This document shows, piece by piece, positions 8,347 to 19,662 of a DNA stretch of 27,664 nt; position 1 is the stretch's first letter; every line of letters begins with the position of its first letter. The notes below the pieces were generated by a model that worked only from the letters and a program-made list of their open reading frames with translations, was not told the origin of the DNA and did not search any database. A program made the translations under genes and the position numbers. Source of the stretch: Entrophospora sp. SA101 (taxonomy: Eukaryota; Glomeromycota; Glomeromycetes; Entrophosporales; Entrophosporaceae); assembly GCA_958430865.1 (NCBI GenBank), contig CAUDNR010001113.1:191795-219458 (forward strand). The letters are read 5' to 3'.

Positions 8347-11300
8347 TTAATTTCTAGCAATTTTACTGACAAGTAATTGAAAATAAAAATCCGAGTATCT
8401 AGTTCCTAATAATATTAGAATTAATTTTATAAATAAGTTAAGAGATAAATTATTATTAATATTTATTATCAGTTTTTTACCTTTTTCATCCAATGACTTT
8501 AATGTATTTACAAAATTCGATGTATATAATATAAATTTTTCATATAAAGAGTTAATTGTGCTCCAATATTCTTGTTTCTGTTGTTCACTGTAATTACGAA
8601 ACCTTCTATGTCGTAACGTTCTAGCAAATGATAAAATGACTGATAGGATTTCATTTAAATCTTTTATTATATGTTCTTGATCCTCTTTAAGAAAACATTG
8701 AAATAATATACAATCTAAAATATGTTCATGGTATGAACGTAATGATTCAAGATCTTTAATAGCATATTCACTGTTACCAATGCTGCTGACACCATTATCG
8801 TCGTCATCGTCATCGTCATCGTCATTATTGTTAACGTATATATCAGAATCAGGATTAATTTTTGATGTTAATTCTTCATTATTGGCATCAATATCCATGT
8901 TATCGTTTTCACAAAATTCTTTATGTGATTGTGGCGATTGTGGTGACTCAAATTTTGATGCTTTTGCAATTTTATTCAATCTTTTCATTAAAGTTGACCA
9001 TGTGGAAGAAATAACAATGTCAAAAACATAGCCATTTAAAGCGGCAATAAATTGTTGTGATCGGAAACAAAAAATATGAATCAACTTGCTATCATTGTAA
9101 TCATTATTGGCATTGTCGTAATATAAGTAGCGATTATGAGATAATTTAAAAATATGTCGTACAACGGATCCCATACGTAAAATACGTAATAAAAGTGTGA
9201 AAATCTTTTTATAATAGTTGTCGAGCACGTTTGAAGATATTATGATGTTGACTGGATATGGCGGTTTATATTCCAGTTGAAGGAAGTCAAGAGCCTCTAC
9301 TATTAAATGATATATACGATTAATTTTGATACTAGAACAAATATATATGTGTATGTGTGTAAAGTTAATGATGCAGCTTACCATGAGGATCATTGCATGA
9401 TTCATAATCATCTGATTTTTTTATGGAAAACATAAGTAAATCGTCCAGGTTATTAACCTTGGCCCATGCATTAATTGGAGATTGTAGTAATGATGAATAA
9501 TTGGTGTCATAAAATTTTTCACCGTAATCAACATTATCACTAAAAAGAGCATCATTCAATCCTTGAACAAATTTACCATTCCCCATGAGCATAAAGTCTT
9601 TTAAAACTTTAAAATGAGCGCAAAGATTATATTCTTGAAAAAATACAGAAAGAATTGAAGAATTTAACAATTGACAATAGGATAAAAGAGTGTGTCTTAT
9701 AACAAGATCTTTTATCACGCCTAAAGGAGGAACGTATTGTTTATAGGATTTTTGAGATGATTGAGTTTCAATAAAATGCTCTATTAAGGTTATTGTTGGA
9801 TTTTCTTTGTTTGAGATTATGTCAAATACTAATGTTTTGCTTGTATAATTATTTGAACCCTTTTTTTCTACTTTTGAGTGATTGATAGGATTAGAATTAG
9901 AATTGAAATGACACTGGTGGTGATTATGATGCTGTTGTTGATTTAGTTGCTGCTTCTGAAATAAGCTATTAGTTTTATTAATTGGAAGATGATCAATCTT
10001 TCTCTGTTTTTGTTGAGCAAGGATTTCAAAAGTCTTATCTTTCAAGTAGTTTCGAAGATGATCATGCATACTTTTTGTTTATTAAAAAATAGTTGAATAA
10101 TTATAATGTTATAATATTTATTGAAAGAAAAAACTATTAAAAATCATATAATTATAGACTTTCACCTACTCGTCAATTTCTCCTTGTGTAAAAATCCATT
10201 TCAAATTGACACTCCATAATGTTGATGAAGTTGTGTTGCTTTTTTGATCATGAGCTTTCATTCCAAGATAACATAAAGCATGATTTGGGTAACAATCTCG
10301 TAAAAGTCTAAGTGATTTCCCAGCTTCTACAATATCTCTTGCAACATCAGAATCAATGAAAATTGGCAATGAATGATTTCTATTCATCTTAAATTTTATA
10401 TATATTATGTGTGATGAGAAATTAATTAAAAATATATATATTATTATGTAATTATAATTATAACTTTACATTTGTTCCAGTTTCCCAATATTTTTCATCT
10501 TGAACAACACAAGATTTGACTTCAATGAAAAATTCACCATATGGGTCACAATATTGATCACCAAGAATTTCACTTAACAAAGAATAGTTATTATTGTCAT
10601 TATCATTATTGATGTTATCATTTGAACTTGTATTTATACCTAACCAAGAACTTAACATTTCAAAGAAGGGACAACTAGATTGTTCTAAGAATGCAAGAAA
10701 AACTGATTTCAGAAACAATGATCCAGATATATCAATTAATTCTATAAAATTATAGATTTCTGATAGAATATCATTTCCAAATGGTAAATAGAATCCTTGA
10801 TCCATCCATTGTTCTTGTTGAATTTCGGGTAATAATAAAAGATGTTGTTCAGATACATCCTACAAAAAATATAAATAATAATATTATTATTATTAACCTT
10901 AAAATAATAACATTAAAATAATAATGTAGCATACACATTTACAGAATCTGGCAATTATTTCAAGTATGATTGAAGTTTCATCCATTAAATGATATAATTG
11001 AATGATTTTGATTTGATCATCATTTATTATAGATTTTTCTATCCTAACAAGAATTGAAGTTCTTATAAAAGAAGTGAAACAATCAAGGCTTCTCCCAAAA
11101 GCCACACCAGTCAAACCATAAAAACTAAATATATTATTAAATAATGTTTAATTAATTGATTTTAAAATTGATTTGGTAAAAAAATTTTTTTTAATGTCAA
11201 CCTACTGTGGATTATTGATACATTTTTCTGCGACATTTTCTAATCTTTTTATATGTGTTCCGATGTTTGAAAATCTTAATAAAATCCTTTTTTAAAAGAA

Positions 11301-11903
11301 AATATATATTGATTAAAATGAATAAATGAAACAAATATTCAAATCTTAATGCTAATAATAAGATTTATAACTTACATTTTCATACTTTTAGCACTATAAC
11401 CTTCACTTCTAATGTCAGGTATTTTGTTAACAAATTTTTTTAATCCTTTGTCATAAATAAATGTTTCTGAAGGAATTCCTAACATTAAATTTATTAAATC
11501 CTAATATTAGATAAATAAAATTTATTAATATTCTTCTAATTGATCCTCCAAATCCATCCCACTTAATCCAACTTACTTTGATCAAATTATTATATGATTT
11601 GGTGTTTCCTAATCCATAATTTGAAAATTGATCATGAAAATGTTTAAAGATAATGGTTTCAAATGTATAAATATCTGATTCTGTTAAATATTTTGATGAA
11701 GGAGTTTGAAATTCTTTGATTTTTCCAATTGATTCCCAAGAATAAATTATTGACTTAAAAAAAATTTTTGTAATTGTTATTTACAAAATTTTATCAATGA
11801 TAATTTTTATTACATATATCAATATTACTTTTCTTTTTTCGCAATCAATTGCCTTTTCCCAAATAGATTTTCCTTCAACAGTTAAGCACTGAAATGGTAT
11901 CAT
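8347..11903 (-). CDS. TUBGCP5: Gamma-tubulin complex component, GCP5-type (Spc97/Spc98 family), 10 exons
   Basis: This is a subunit of the gamma-tubulin ring complex that nucleates microtubules at the spindle pole. Exons (minus): 11903-11829, 11753-11577, 11500-11376, 11286-11206, 11124-10935, 10859-10470, 10387-10170, 10070-9382, 9299-8481, 8405-8347. All introns are GT-AG, giving about 940 residues against about 1024 in human GCP5. LMLGIPSETFIYDK (about 89-102) is the GRIP1 start motif. DPYGEFFIEVKSCV, IVEAGKSLRLLRDC and ALDFLQLEYKPPYPVNIII with YYKKIFTLLLRIL mark the middle and the GRIP2 domain. YHEHILDCILFQCFL is close to the C-terminus. Low-complexity inserts (poly-Asp near 8805-8825, His/Gln/Asn near 9900-9950) interrupt it. 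GCP5 is preferred over GCP6 by the C-terminal pattern. The start at 11903 is the first in-frame Met; an upstream exon may be missing because transposon DNA begins within about 65 bp. Confidence 0.85.
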
Positions 11904-11967
11904 CACAAAAAAAAAAGTAATTTTTAGTAATTTTAGTATCACATGTTTTTAGCATAGTGGAAGTTTG

Positions 11968-11982
11968 TTGTTACACGAAACG
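11968..11982. repeat. Candidate terminal repeat of the DUF7869-like transposon
   Basis: TGTTACACGAAAC lies just beyond the transposase stop. A 12-bp match, TGTTACACGAAA, occurs at about 17012 at the start of a module that precedes another fragment of the same transposase. Close kin TTGTTACACAAATTT is at 1373. It could be the element terminus. No opposite-end partner was found. Confidence 0.3.
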
Positions 11983-13614
11983 TTATACAGCTTCTGAAAC
12001 TTCGCCAGTAACCAATTTTCTTCCTTTTTTGCTTCTGAATTTACTAGATGTTTTTTCCAGACGATATTTATCTATGAACGAAAAGATTTCCTGAGCTTTG
12101 ACCACACCAAAATTAATTGCTTCAAAAAGAAAATGTTGACATTTTTATATACTTGGTAGTTTCTTAAAATAAATTCCCAAAATAGCTTTAATATCTAAGT
12201 ATTGAAAACCTTTTCCACCTTCATAACATTGAGATTTATTCAATCCTGCTGGAGTAGACTTTTTTATTATCTCAACCACATGATCCAGACAATCTACTCT
12301 TGTTCTTCTGTAGATTTTTTTAATCAATCCAAAACTACCATCACATTTAAATTTAGTGTGTCCAGCAATCATGAAATTCAATTCAACACTTTCATAATAG
12401 CCACAAATTACCAAATATAAATAAAATCAAATAGTCACATTATTTTTATTTTGTCCCCCAGCATTATCACAAGTAATCTTTAAATGTTTTTCACCTTAAT
12501 TCAATTTCTTAATTCCATCAAAAATCATGCTAAGAGTTCCATTGGGTCCTTTACCTATAATTTCATCCTCATTAAGAACATAATTAATTTGCTCCCTTGT
12601 TGCTTCATCTTGAATACCAAATAAATGAACTTTACATGGACTAAGATAATAGATTTTACTTACTTGTTGATCTGAATGGGGCACATGCACATTTTGGGCT
12701 CAATCATAACTATAATGGGCAGTGGCATCAACAATACAATATTGTGTTTTATCCTTGGAATAATTTTGATTAACCAATTTTCTTTGTTCTTCTGCTAATT
12801 TGGTGTTTTTATTGTAATAATTTCTTCTAATCTTGCCTTGGACAAATGCTCCTTAAATCTTTTGAGTAAATCTTTAGCTTCTTCTTGGCAAGCATTGTAA
12901 TGTAAACCATCTCTAAAATGTTGACAAGTATCACACAAATCAGTTCTTGGACTCATAATTTGAATTTCTGGTGTCAATTGATGTCATAATTTTCTAAAGG
13001 CATCATATTTCAAGGATTTCAAATCACTATTTTCTTCCAGACCAGCCAGAAAATCTCTATGCACAGATTTATAACTTATTTCAGCTGGTAAGAATACAAT
13101 TGATTGAGTTATTCTATTGATACTTCTTCCTGGACTTGGTAATCCATAAACTTCTGCATAATTTTCTAAAAAGTTCTTTACCACTTCTGCAATATTTTTA
13201 TCAATCACCATCTTAGTTTTCCATTGAGGCATTTTTTAATATTGCCATGAATTCTTGGCAGAAGACCATTGCTTATTAGATGGTTTCTAATATTTTCAAA
13301 ATAAGTTCTACCAATTCCTAACATATTAAGATAAGTTTCTTGACAAAGAAGTGTGTTGTGATCCCAATGATAGAAAGTTCTTTTATTAGATCTGGTTTTC
13401 TTTTTAAGTCTTCTACTAGTACTTATTGATCCACCATCCATGGCTTTAAGTTGGGCCATCAAAAATATGTCTTGTTCAGACTTGGAAAGAGCTTGAAAGG
13501 ATTCCTGTAATTCTGCAAATTCTTCCTTGGGAATTCTGGAAAGCAACCACATTTACAACCTTTTTCTAAAAAATCAATTGCTTTTTTATATTCATTAGAA
13601 CCATTATGATTATT
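11983..13614 (-). pseudogene. DDE transposase, DUF7869-like, decayed
   Basis: Read 13614 to 11983 on the minus strand, broken frames give the family motifs in order: KKAIDFLEKGCKCGC, YHWDHNTLLCQETYL, GLLPRIHGN, MSPRTDLCDTCQ, IVDATAHYSYD (probable first catalytic Asp), ITCDNAGGQNKN (second Asp), AGHTKFKCDGSFG and a C-terminal NFGVVKAQEIFSF. I know this set from large uncharacterised transposase-like proteins in invertebrates and fungi; the label DUF7869 is from memory. There are at least three frameshifts (near 13550, 13230 and 12820) and in-frame stops at 12984-12986, 12700-12702 and 12427-12429 (all TGA), near 12493 and near 12150 (TAA). The three TGA stops fall where Trp is expected. It is not functional. 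Its 3' end lies about 80 bp from the GCP5 start. Confidence 0.72.
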
Positions 13615-14428
13615 ATTTCATTATTACTTTTCATATACATTTATCCCTATATATAATTTTATGTCCACTTTGTAGATTTTTACAATAAGTACATGCTTAT
13701 TTATTAGATATGCAATTAGCTATAAGTAATTTAACAAATTAGTATTAGGGGAATATAAATATTATTCCAATTCATACAAGAGGAATTTTAGAAATTTCAG
13801 TTAGTTTGAGAAATTAACACAACATAAATAAACAAATAAACACAGACATAACTCAACCATTCACAATATGTACATTTAATAAAACCTATTACAGTAACTA
13901 ATTCTCAGGAAGGTAAAATATTTAATACTTTTGCAAAATATTTAACAGGCTGAATCATTATTAAATCTTTCATCAACTGAAATTCAGATCAACAATCTGC
14001 TATATCAAGAAAATGTATAACACCAATTTTCATGTAGTGATATTTTAATTATTTGATTTATTATTTGATAATAAAGTTTAAATGAAACAGTTCAATTTGA
14101 ACCAAACATGGGTATGGATCATTTAATTTATGATCTACTCAGTTCTGATGAATATACATGCTATTTATTAATTTATGGTCATTCTTAAAAATTCATTATT
14201 ATTGTTAGTATTTTATTATCAATTACACACCCATAAAAAAAGGCATTGATTCAGCAAAAATAATTGAATAAATGTAGAAAATGCTTTGAAATATCATATT
14301 TGATTTTGTTATTAATTTCATGATTATTAAAATTTTTAAAAATTTTTAGAAAAAGTTACATTTCTTCCTGAACAAAAATTTTTATCATTATTCATTTATT
14401 TGTATTCGTGACATGTGATGCTTCATAA
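13615..14428. other. AT-rich gap with no recognisable gene
   Basis: About 800 bp between two minus-strand pseudogenes. No long ORF, tRNA, strong repeat or coding-like composition was seen on either strand. It is probably intergenic or the decayed interior of a mobile element. Confidence 0.5.
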
Positions 14429-15935
14429 TTATTTTATATGTGATGGAAATTTATCATCTTCAATAACTTCAGCAAGGACTGTTTGAGGATATGGCATTGA
14501 GAAAAATTTTCTCATAAGACATCGGACTCTCCACTGCTTCAACTCTATCTCTGACATTTCATCAGCAAAGTCTTCCATGTTTGCAATATCTGATGATGGA
14601 ACAGTGACTAGCTCGTTAGTATCAAGCTTTCTTCTTTTGCCAATGGGATAATCAATGGACATTCCCACTTCACTACCAATTCTACCAATATCATTAACTC
14701 CAACAACATTTACATAGTCTTTTAATATGGCAACTGCTTTGGCTCTTTCTTCGATTTTCCAAAAACATACATCATTTCCATCTAACCAAAAATACTCCCA
14801 ATAGTCATTTAAGTCAGTCAATAGTGCCAGAACATCATAATTGGACCAGAAGTTAGCAACCAAAAGTTGGGCCTCAGTCTGAAGTCTTGCTGCTTTATTT
14901 ACTTTGGCTGGTTTTTTTCAATTCAATCACCACATGTGTCCCCATTGCCTCTTGACCAAGTGCTTTGTCCCAACCTTTTTCCAGTACTACAATATCAGTT
15001 GTTCCTTTGATATTGAATGGTAGCCATTTTGTTTAGTAAAAGATAAGAAAGATTGCTTTGAACATGCGTCATAATATACCAATGATTCAGGAAGATTTGT
15101 AATATTATTAAAATACTGCAAACACCAATTAATTTGTTTATCTTCATTTAGTGAATTCCATTGATATGGTGGAATATCTATATCTGGTGATTTAATGTTT
15201 GTTTTTACAAGTTGAAATTTTAATTTTAGTGAATTAGCAATTGCTGTCATTTGTACAGTTTTTATCTGAGATAATTATTGACTTATCAGCAACCAGTTCA
15301 TTTTCTACTTTTGTCAATCTCTCTGAATATCCCCCATTTTCTCAATAAGTTCCTGACTTGGTTGCAAGGCACCTTTACAAAATAAGAAAAGAACAAATCA
15401 CAAAAGTCATTGATAATATAAAAAAAGTATTAAAAAAATTGTTGTAAATAATATATCACCAATGGAATAATAAATGACCAAAGAAAAAAAATTTTTTTTA
15501 AGTTGAAATTGTAAACAGTAGTTCAAATATTCCACAGACAAATAAATCAATAAACAAAATGAATAGATGTTAGTCAATGTTCAAATGGTATACAAGTGAA
15601 TAAATAAACAAAATGGAATGAATGGAAAATAATTTTTTTTTACACAATTTGTTTGTTATCTTTTCTCCGAATTCTGAAAGTTTATTTTGCAATTTCCGCA
15701 CCTGCTCTCCCCAATTGTTCACATTTTTTTTCAACATCTTCTCTTCTTCCTCCAGTCTCCTCAGATGCTTCTCCTTCCTTTCAGTAAGCTCTTCCCTTTT
15801 CGCCTTTCCCCTTAACTCCTTCAACCACATTACATCATCCTTCCCTTCTTCAAACTTCTTCAATTCACCTTTTGCCTCTTCATGTTCTCTTTTTGCATCA
15901 TTTAATTCTTTTTCTATTTTTTCATATGTTGCCAT
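14429..15935 (-). pseudogene. Crinkler/CR-type effector-like gene: coiled coil plus PD-(D/E)XK-like nuclease region, frameshifted
   Basis: The first exon (15935 to about 15640) opens MATYEKIEKELNDAKRE and is a highly charged coiled coil. A likely intron runs from a GTAAAA donor near 15640 to a TTGTAAAG acceptor near 15373. Downstream blocks show the hallmarks of a restriction-endonuclease fold: TTDIVV (acidic residue), VVIELKK (E-x-K) and TEAQLLVANFW, followed by a LLTDLNDYWEYFWLDG pattern. The C-terminus ends DDKFPSHIK, stop at 14429. Coiled coil plus this nuclease fold is the architecture described for many CR/Crinkler proteins in fungi and oomycetes, where nuclease effectors are thought to descend from transposon proteins. 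At least four frameshifts (near 15325, 15250, 15025 and 14917) separate the blocks, so no intact product is expected. There is no signal peptide. The subfamily is uncertain. Confidence 0.6.
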
Positions 15936-16212
15936 TATTTTGAATTAAAGAAAATTTAAGATTAAAATTTTTTTATTGATCTATAAATAATTTGGACTAA
16001 TGTTAAATTAGTGGGCACATGACTTGGAATTTATTTTTATGTACAATGATTTAAAATTATTTTTATTTTAACTCAACTAATAATAAAAAATACATAAATA
16101 ATTTATAAAAATATAAGTTAAATAATTATCAGAGTACTTGCATGGGTGGAAAACATTTGGTCCCAAAGCCATTTATAAGTATTACCTATTCTTTGGGCAC
16201 TCCAACAAAAAT

Positions 16213-16720
16213 TCAACTTTCACTATTACTACTGCTATTATTATCAATAATACTATTATTAATATTTATATTTTTGTTATTTTTGTTATCTTCTTCATTT
16301 TTGTTATCTTCTTCATTTTCCCTCTCCATCACTTTCTTTTTTTCTTTATCAACCCACTCCTTAATTGCATCTATTGTTTTCCTTCTAGGGTTTGTTTTTC
16401 ATTGGTAAAAGTTTTTTTTGTGGAAGCAGCACCACCTTTTCTCTCTCCAAGTAATTCATGAATTTCCATGACCATTTCACTGAATGAAAAATTTGATTCA
16501 GTTTAGTCTTTTTATTAAATAATTGTTTGAAATTTCTGTTTTCTTTCTTTAATGTTTTTATTTTTCTTTCTTCTTGATAAAATCTCATAGGTAATCTTTT
16601 CTTTGTCTAAATATGTTTGCAAAGATTTGTATCTGCTAATTTAAAAATGTAAGGAGCAATTTTTTCACTTTGTTCTTTCTTCAGAATACTTCTAATGGTG
16701 CTGTAATTCTTTGGTTCCAT
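16213..16720 (-). pseudogene. MEPKNY-type element ORF, copy 2 (longest copy, frameshifted)
   Basis: The ATG at 16720-16718 opens MEPKNYSTIRSILKKEQ, followed by KIAPYIFKLADT. One base is missing near 16620 relative to copy 1, moving the continuation (LQTYLDKERITYEI) into another frame. A further shift near 16385 separates a Lys/Glu-rich region from a tail with repeated EEDNKN units and an Asn/Ser-rich end, stop TGA at 16215-16213. If frames are followed, this copy would be about 165 residues, far longer than copies 1 and 3, which stop soon after EIYQEE. No domain is recognised; it looks helical and highly charged. Confidence 0.5.
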
Positions 16721-17215
16721 GGTAGATCTGATGTAAATGAGTTTCATATTAACTATTTTTATAGGAGTAGTTCTATATATCACTTAAGATAACAAATGGA
16801 TATTATAAAATTGTTAATAATTATAATCACATTATGAAATGACTAAATTTTGATCCCTGAAATTCTTGATAATACCAATGTTCACTTTACCTGGTTTGTT
16901 GCAGCATGCCCCATATGTTCGTTAAACTTTTTTGTTGTAAAGAACTTTTATTTATTAATAAAAAAAAGAATCAAATAAATCAATGTATGTTGTAAATGAA
17001 AAAAAAAAGGTGTTACACGAAATTTACTTAGTCTCAATTTCTTAAATGTATAACAAATTCGGAATTTTCAAAATGCTAAGGCTCTGCCAATTTTCAGTTT
17101 AGAAAAAACCAGCCGATAAGTTGTGAAGCTTGAGTCATGAACAATAAAACTTATTGGTTAAATTTTTTAAAATGATATAATTCTTTTTTGTTTTAGTATT
17201 TTGAAGTTACTATAA
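16721..17215. repeat. Upstream modules of MEPKNY element copy 2
   Basis: Bases 16721-16917 match the region 5' of copy 3 (25414-25617, inverted) and the split region of copy 1. They include GCAGCATGCCCCATATG at its outer end. Bases 17010-17215 match 1373-1560. A stretch of about 90 bp at 16918-17009 is not in copy 1. No ORF is seen. Confidence 0.6.
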
Positions 17216-17235
17216 GCTAATGATTATAGATGATC

Positions 17236-17460
17236 TGCACCGTACTAAATTCAAATGTGATGGTAGCTTTGGATTGATCAAAAATTCTATAGAAAGACAA
17301 ATGTAGATTGTATGAATCATGTTGTAAATATTATAAAAAGACCTAGTATTGCTGGATTGAATAAACTCAATGCTATGAAGGTGAAAAAGGTTTTCAATAC
17401 TTGGACATCAAATCAAGTTTAGGAGTATATTTTAAGGAGTTAAATGAATTTCTGATCCTG
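17236..17460 (+). pseudogene. C-terminal fragment of a second DUF7869-like transposase
   Basis: Translating broken frames gives TKFKCDGSFGLIKN, then YRKTNVDC and a HVVNIIK block, then a PSIAGLNK block. This is collinear with AGHTKFKCDGSFG and its downstream sequence in the transposase at 12145-12414 on the other strand. At least two frameshifts are present. The rest of the protein is missing. It is a separate, inverted and more decayed copy directly beside the 17010-17215 module. Confidence 0.7.
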
Positions 17461-18530
17461 GTGTTTAGAAGTTACTGAAAACTAGAAAATCAGAAATCTC
17501 ATATGCAATCACTTCTTTATCTTAGGTTTCATGGTAGTGAATATACGAGTATTATCCTAAGAAAGTTTGTTAATTGAGTATATAAAATTAGTATTATGAC
17601 TAACCAAGGATTAGATTAATAATTATTATTATTTCAATAAATATATAGTTGCAATTTACAAGACTGATGAAAGTGTTATTTGAGGATTAACCAAAGAAAA
17701 AACATTGTAAGGAAGTACAATTCAAATACTATAAAGGAAATGTATTTGCTTATAAAATCACATTTACTCTTTTTGCAATCTTATCAAACTAATCTATCAA
17801 CAAAAAAAAAAGACAAAAAATTAAAAATCGTTTCCAATTATGATGATGTAATCCAACCACGTAAACCATCCTTACTTTATACTATAGAGAGGATCTAACT
17901 GATCCATCAAAGAATATTCTGGAGAAGGCTCACTTTACAATGACTCCAAAGAAGATTGAGCAATTAATTATATCTCTTAATGAATGAAGATAAAATTTAG
18001 GATGGGAGATGGAGAAACAGAGAAAATTCAGACTCCCATGAACTTACGAAAGTTGTAAGAAAAAAGGATTCTGAACTCTACAAAAAAGGTACCTTTTTTA
18101 GCCTAAAGATAATCTGATTAAAAAGTTAGTACCATAAGCAGGGTATGTATAATAAAGGGGCAGGTAACAGGCGGGAAATCAAGAAATTTCCTCGACCAAC
18201 TAAAGCTTAGATGTCTGAAAGTTAATGAGAAGAGCAGAGATCTCCATTTCCATGATTGGATAAGAGAAAATATTACAAATGATAATCAGCACACATACAT
18301 TATCAGAAATATAAAAGATGCCTTCAAATGATTTTTTTTATTCCATTTTACAAGAAAGTAAAGGGAGAAAATATTTAGCAACGAGTTGGCAACCTCATTG
18401 ATAACGATTTTGCTATTGTCACTTTGGAAAGCAAGTCAAAGGATTACAAAACACTGTTTTTGCTCTGGTAGTTTTATCATCAGTGATGCGTTGATATGAT
18501 TGTTCGAGAAAAGAAGTAATGAAAAGTAGA
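17461..18530 (+). other. Unrecognised coding-like debris
   Basis: Several short plus-strand frames have coding-like composition but no recognised family. 17680-17895 gives SNYDDVIQPRKPSLLYTIER. 17890-17985 gives DLTDPSKNILEKAHFTMT and continues KKIEQLIISLNE. 18173-18330 gives GKSRNFLDQLKL and later DLHFHDWIRENI. They are separated by shifts and stops, consistent with a decayed mobile-element protein. I cannot say whether they belong to the adjoining transposase fragment. Confidence 0.35.
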
Positions 18531-18874
18531 TTTTTTTTTCTTTAATTATTAAAAAAAAATAATGATAATAGTATTTTTAATATTTTTAATAGTAATAATA
18601 ATATTATGTTTTTGTATGTGATTTATGATATATTGCGATGTATTATATAGATATAAATAAAAGTCTAAAATAAATGAAAGAAATAAATTAATGAAATAAT
18701 AATATTAAAAATATTCTACACTAATTATAAAATGCTAATATGCTAATGATTATTTGATTTTTTTATTTATAATAAAAAAATTATTTCGTTTTCTAACAAC
18801 CAATCTACTAATTAATTAATTAACCATCGCCACATTATCAATCATGGTCAACATAGATTAATCAATCACTCCAA
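18531..18874. other. AT-rich 3' flank of the RRM gene
   Basis: About 340 bp of very AT-rich sequence with poly-A and AATAAT runs. It probably holds the 3' untranslated region of the minus-strand RRM gene. No gene seen. Confidence 0.5.
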
Positions 18875-19593
18875 TTAATTAGATTCCACTCCGTTAACGT
18901 TTTTATGATCTTGTTGATTTGAGTTGGGTGATATTATATTGTTTGATGGTATTGATGATGATGATGTGATATTATTGTCAGTAGTAATTTTATGGTCATT
19001 ACTATTATTATTAATACCATTTATTAATACATTGTTTATGTGATGATTATTAATGCCATTATGTACGTGATTATAATTATGATTATTATTATTATTAGCA
19101 TTGTTGTTGTTACGATAATTATTAGGGAATCCAGGACTATTATTAAATTTAGTAGGGCTCATATATTTTTGTTGTGTTTGAATACCATTTGTATTGTTTC
19201 TATTATTGTTGTTGTTATTGTTATTTTGACGATTAGTGTAAAATCTATTGCCACTATTGTTAATATGTTGTTGCTGCTGCTGTTGTTGTTGTGGTGGTGG
19301 TGGTGGTGGTGGTCGTTGACCAACTATAAATATATTATGATATAATATAATTAAGGTCATTTGTGATGTTTAATGGTATGTGAATATCATTCTGATAAAA
19401 TAAAACTATAATTACCTGAATTATTAGCATTGTTGATTTGATTGTTAATATGATTGTTGATATGATTGTTAATATGATTGTTGATATGATTGTTGTTATT
19501 AGGGTGAGTGTTCTTATTATTATTATTTAATTGAATAGGAGCACCGTTTGTGGGGATATTATTTGATTTAGTGGGGATGATGTTGTTGTTATT

Positions 19594-19662
<69 letters not shown>

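Noticed and set aside
8780..9031. Plus-strand poly-Ser frame
   Set aside because: It is the antisense of the poly-Asp insert in the GCP5-like gene.
12427..12986. An alternative nuclear code with UGA as Trp
   Set aside because: TGG encodes Trp throughout the intact host genes and elsewhere in the same remnant, and the remnant also has frameshifts and TAA stops. Mutational decay is simpler.
15622..15948. Plus-strand Phe/Ser-rich frame
   Set aside because: It is antisense to the coiled-coil exon of the CR-type gene. Phe/Ser-rich composition is what antisense Lys/Glu sequence gives.
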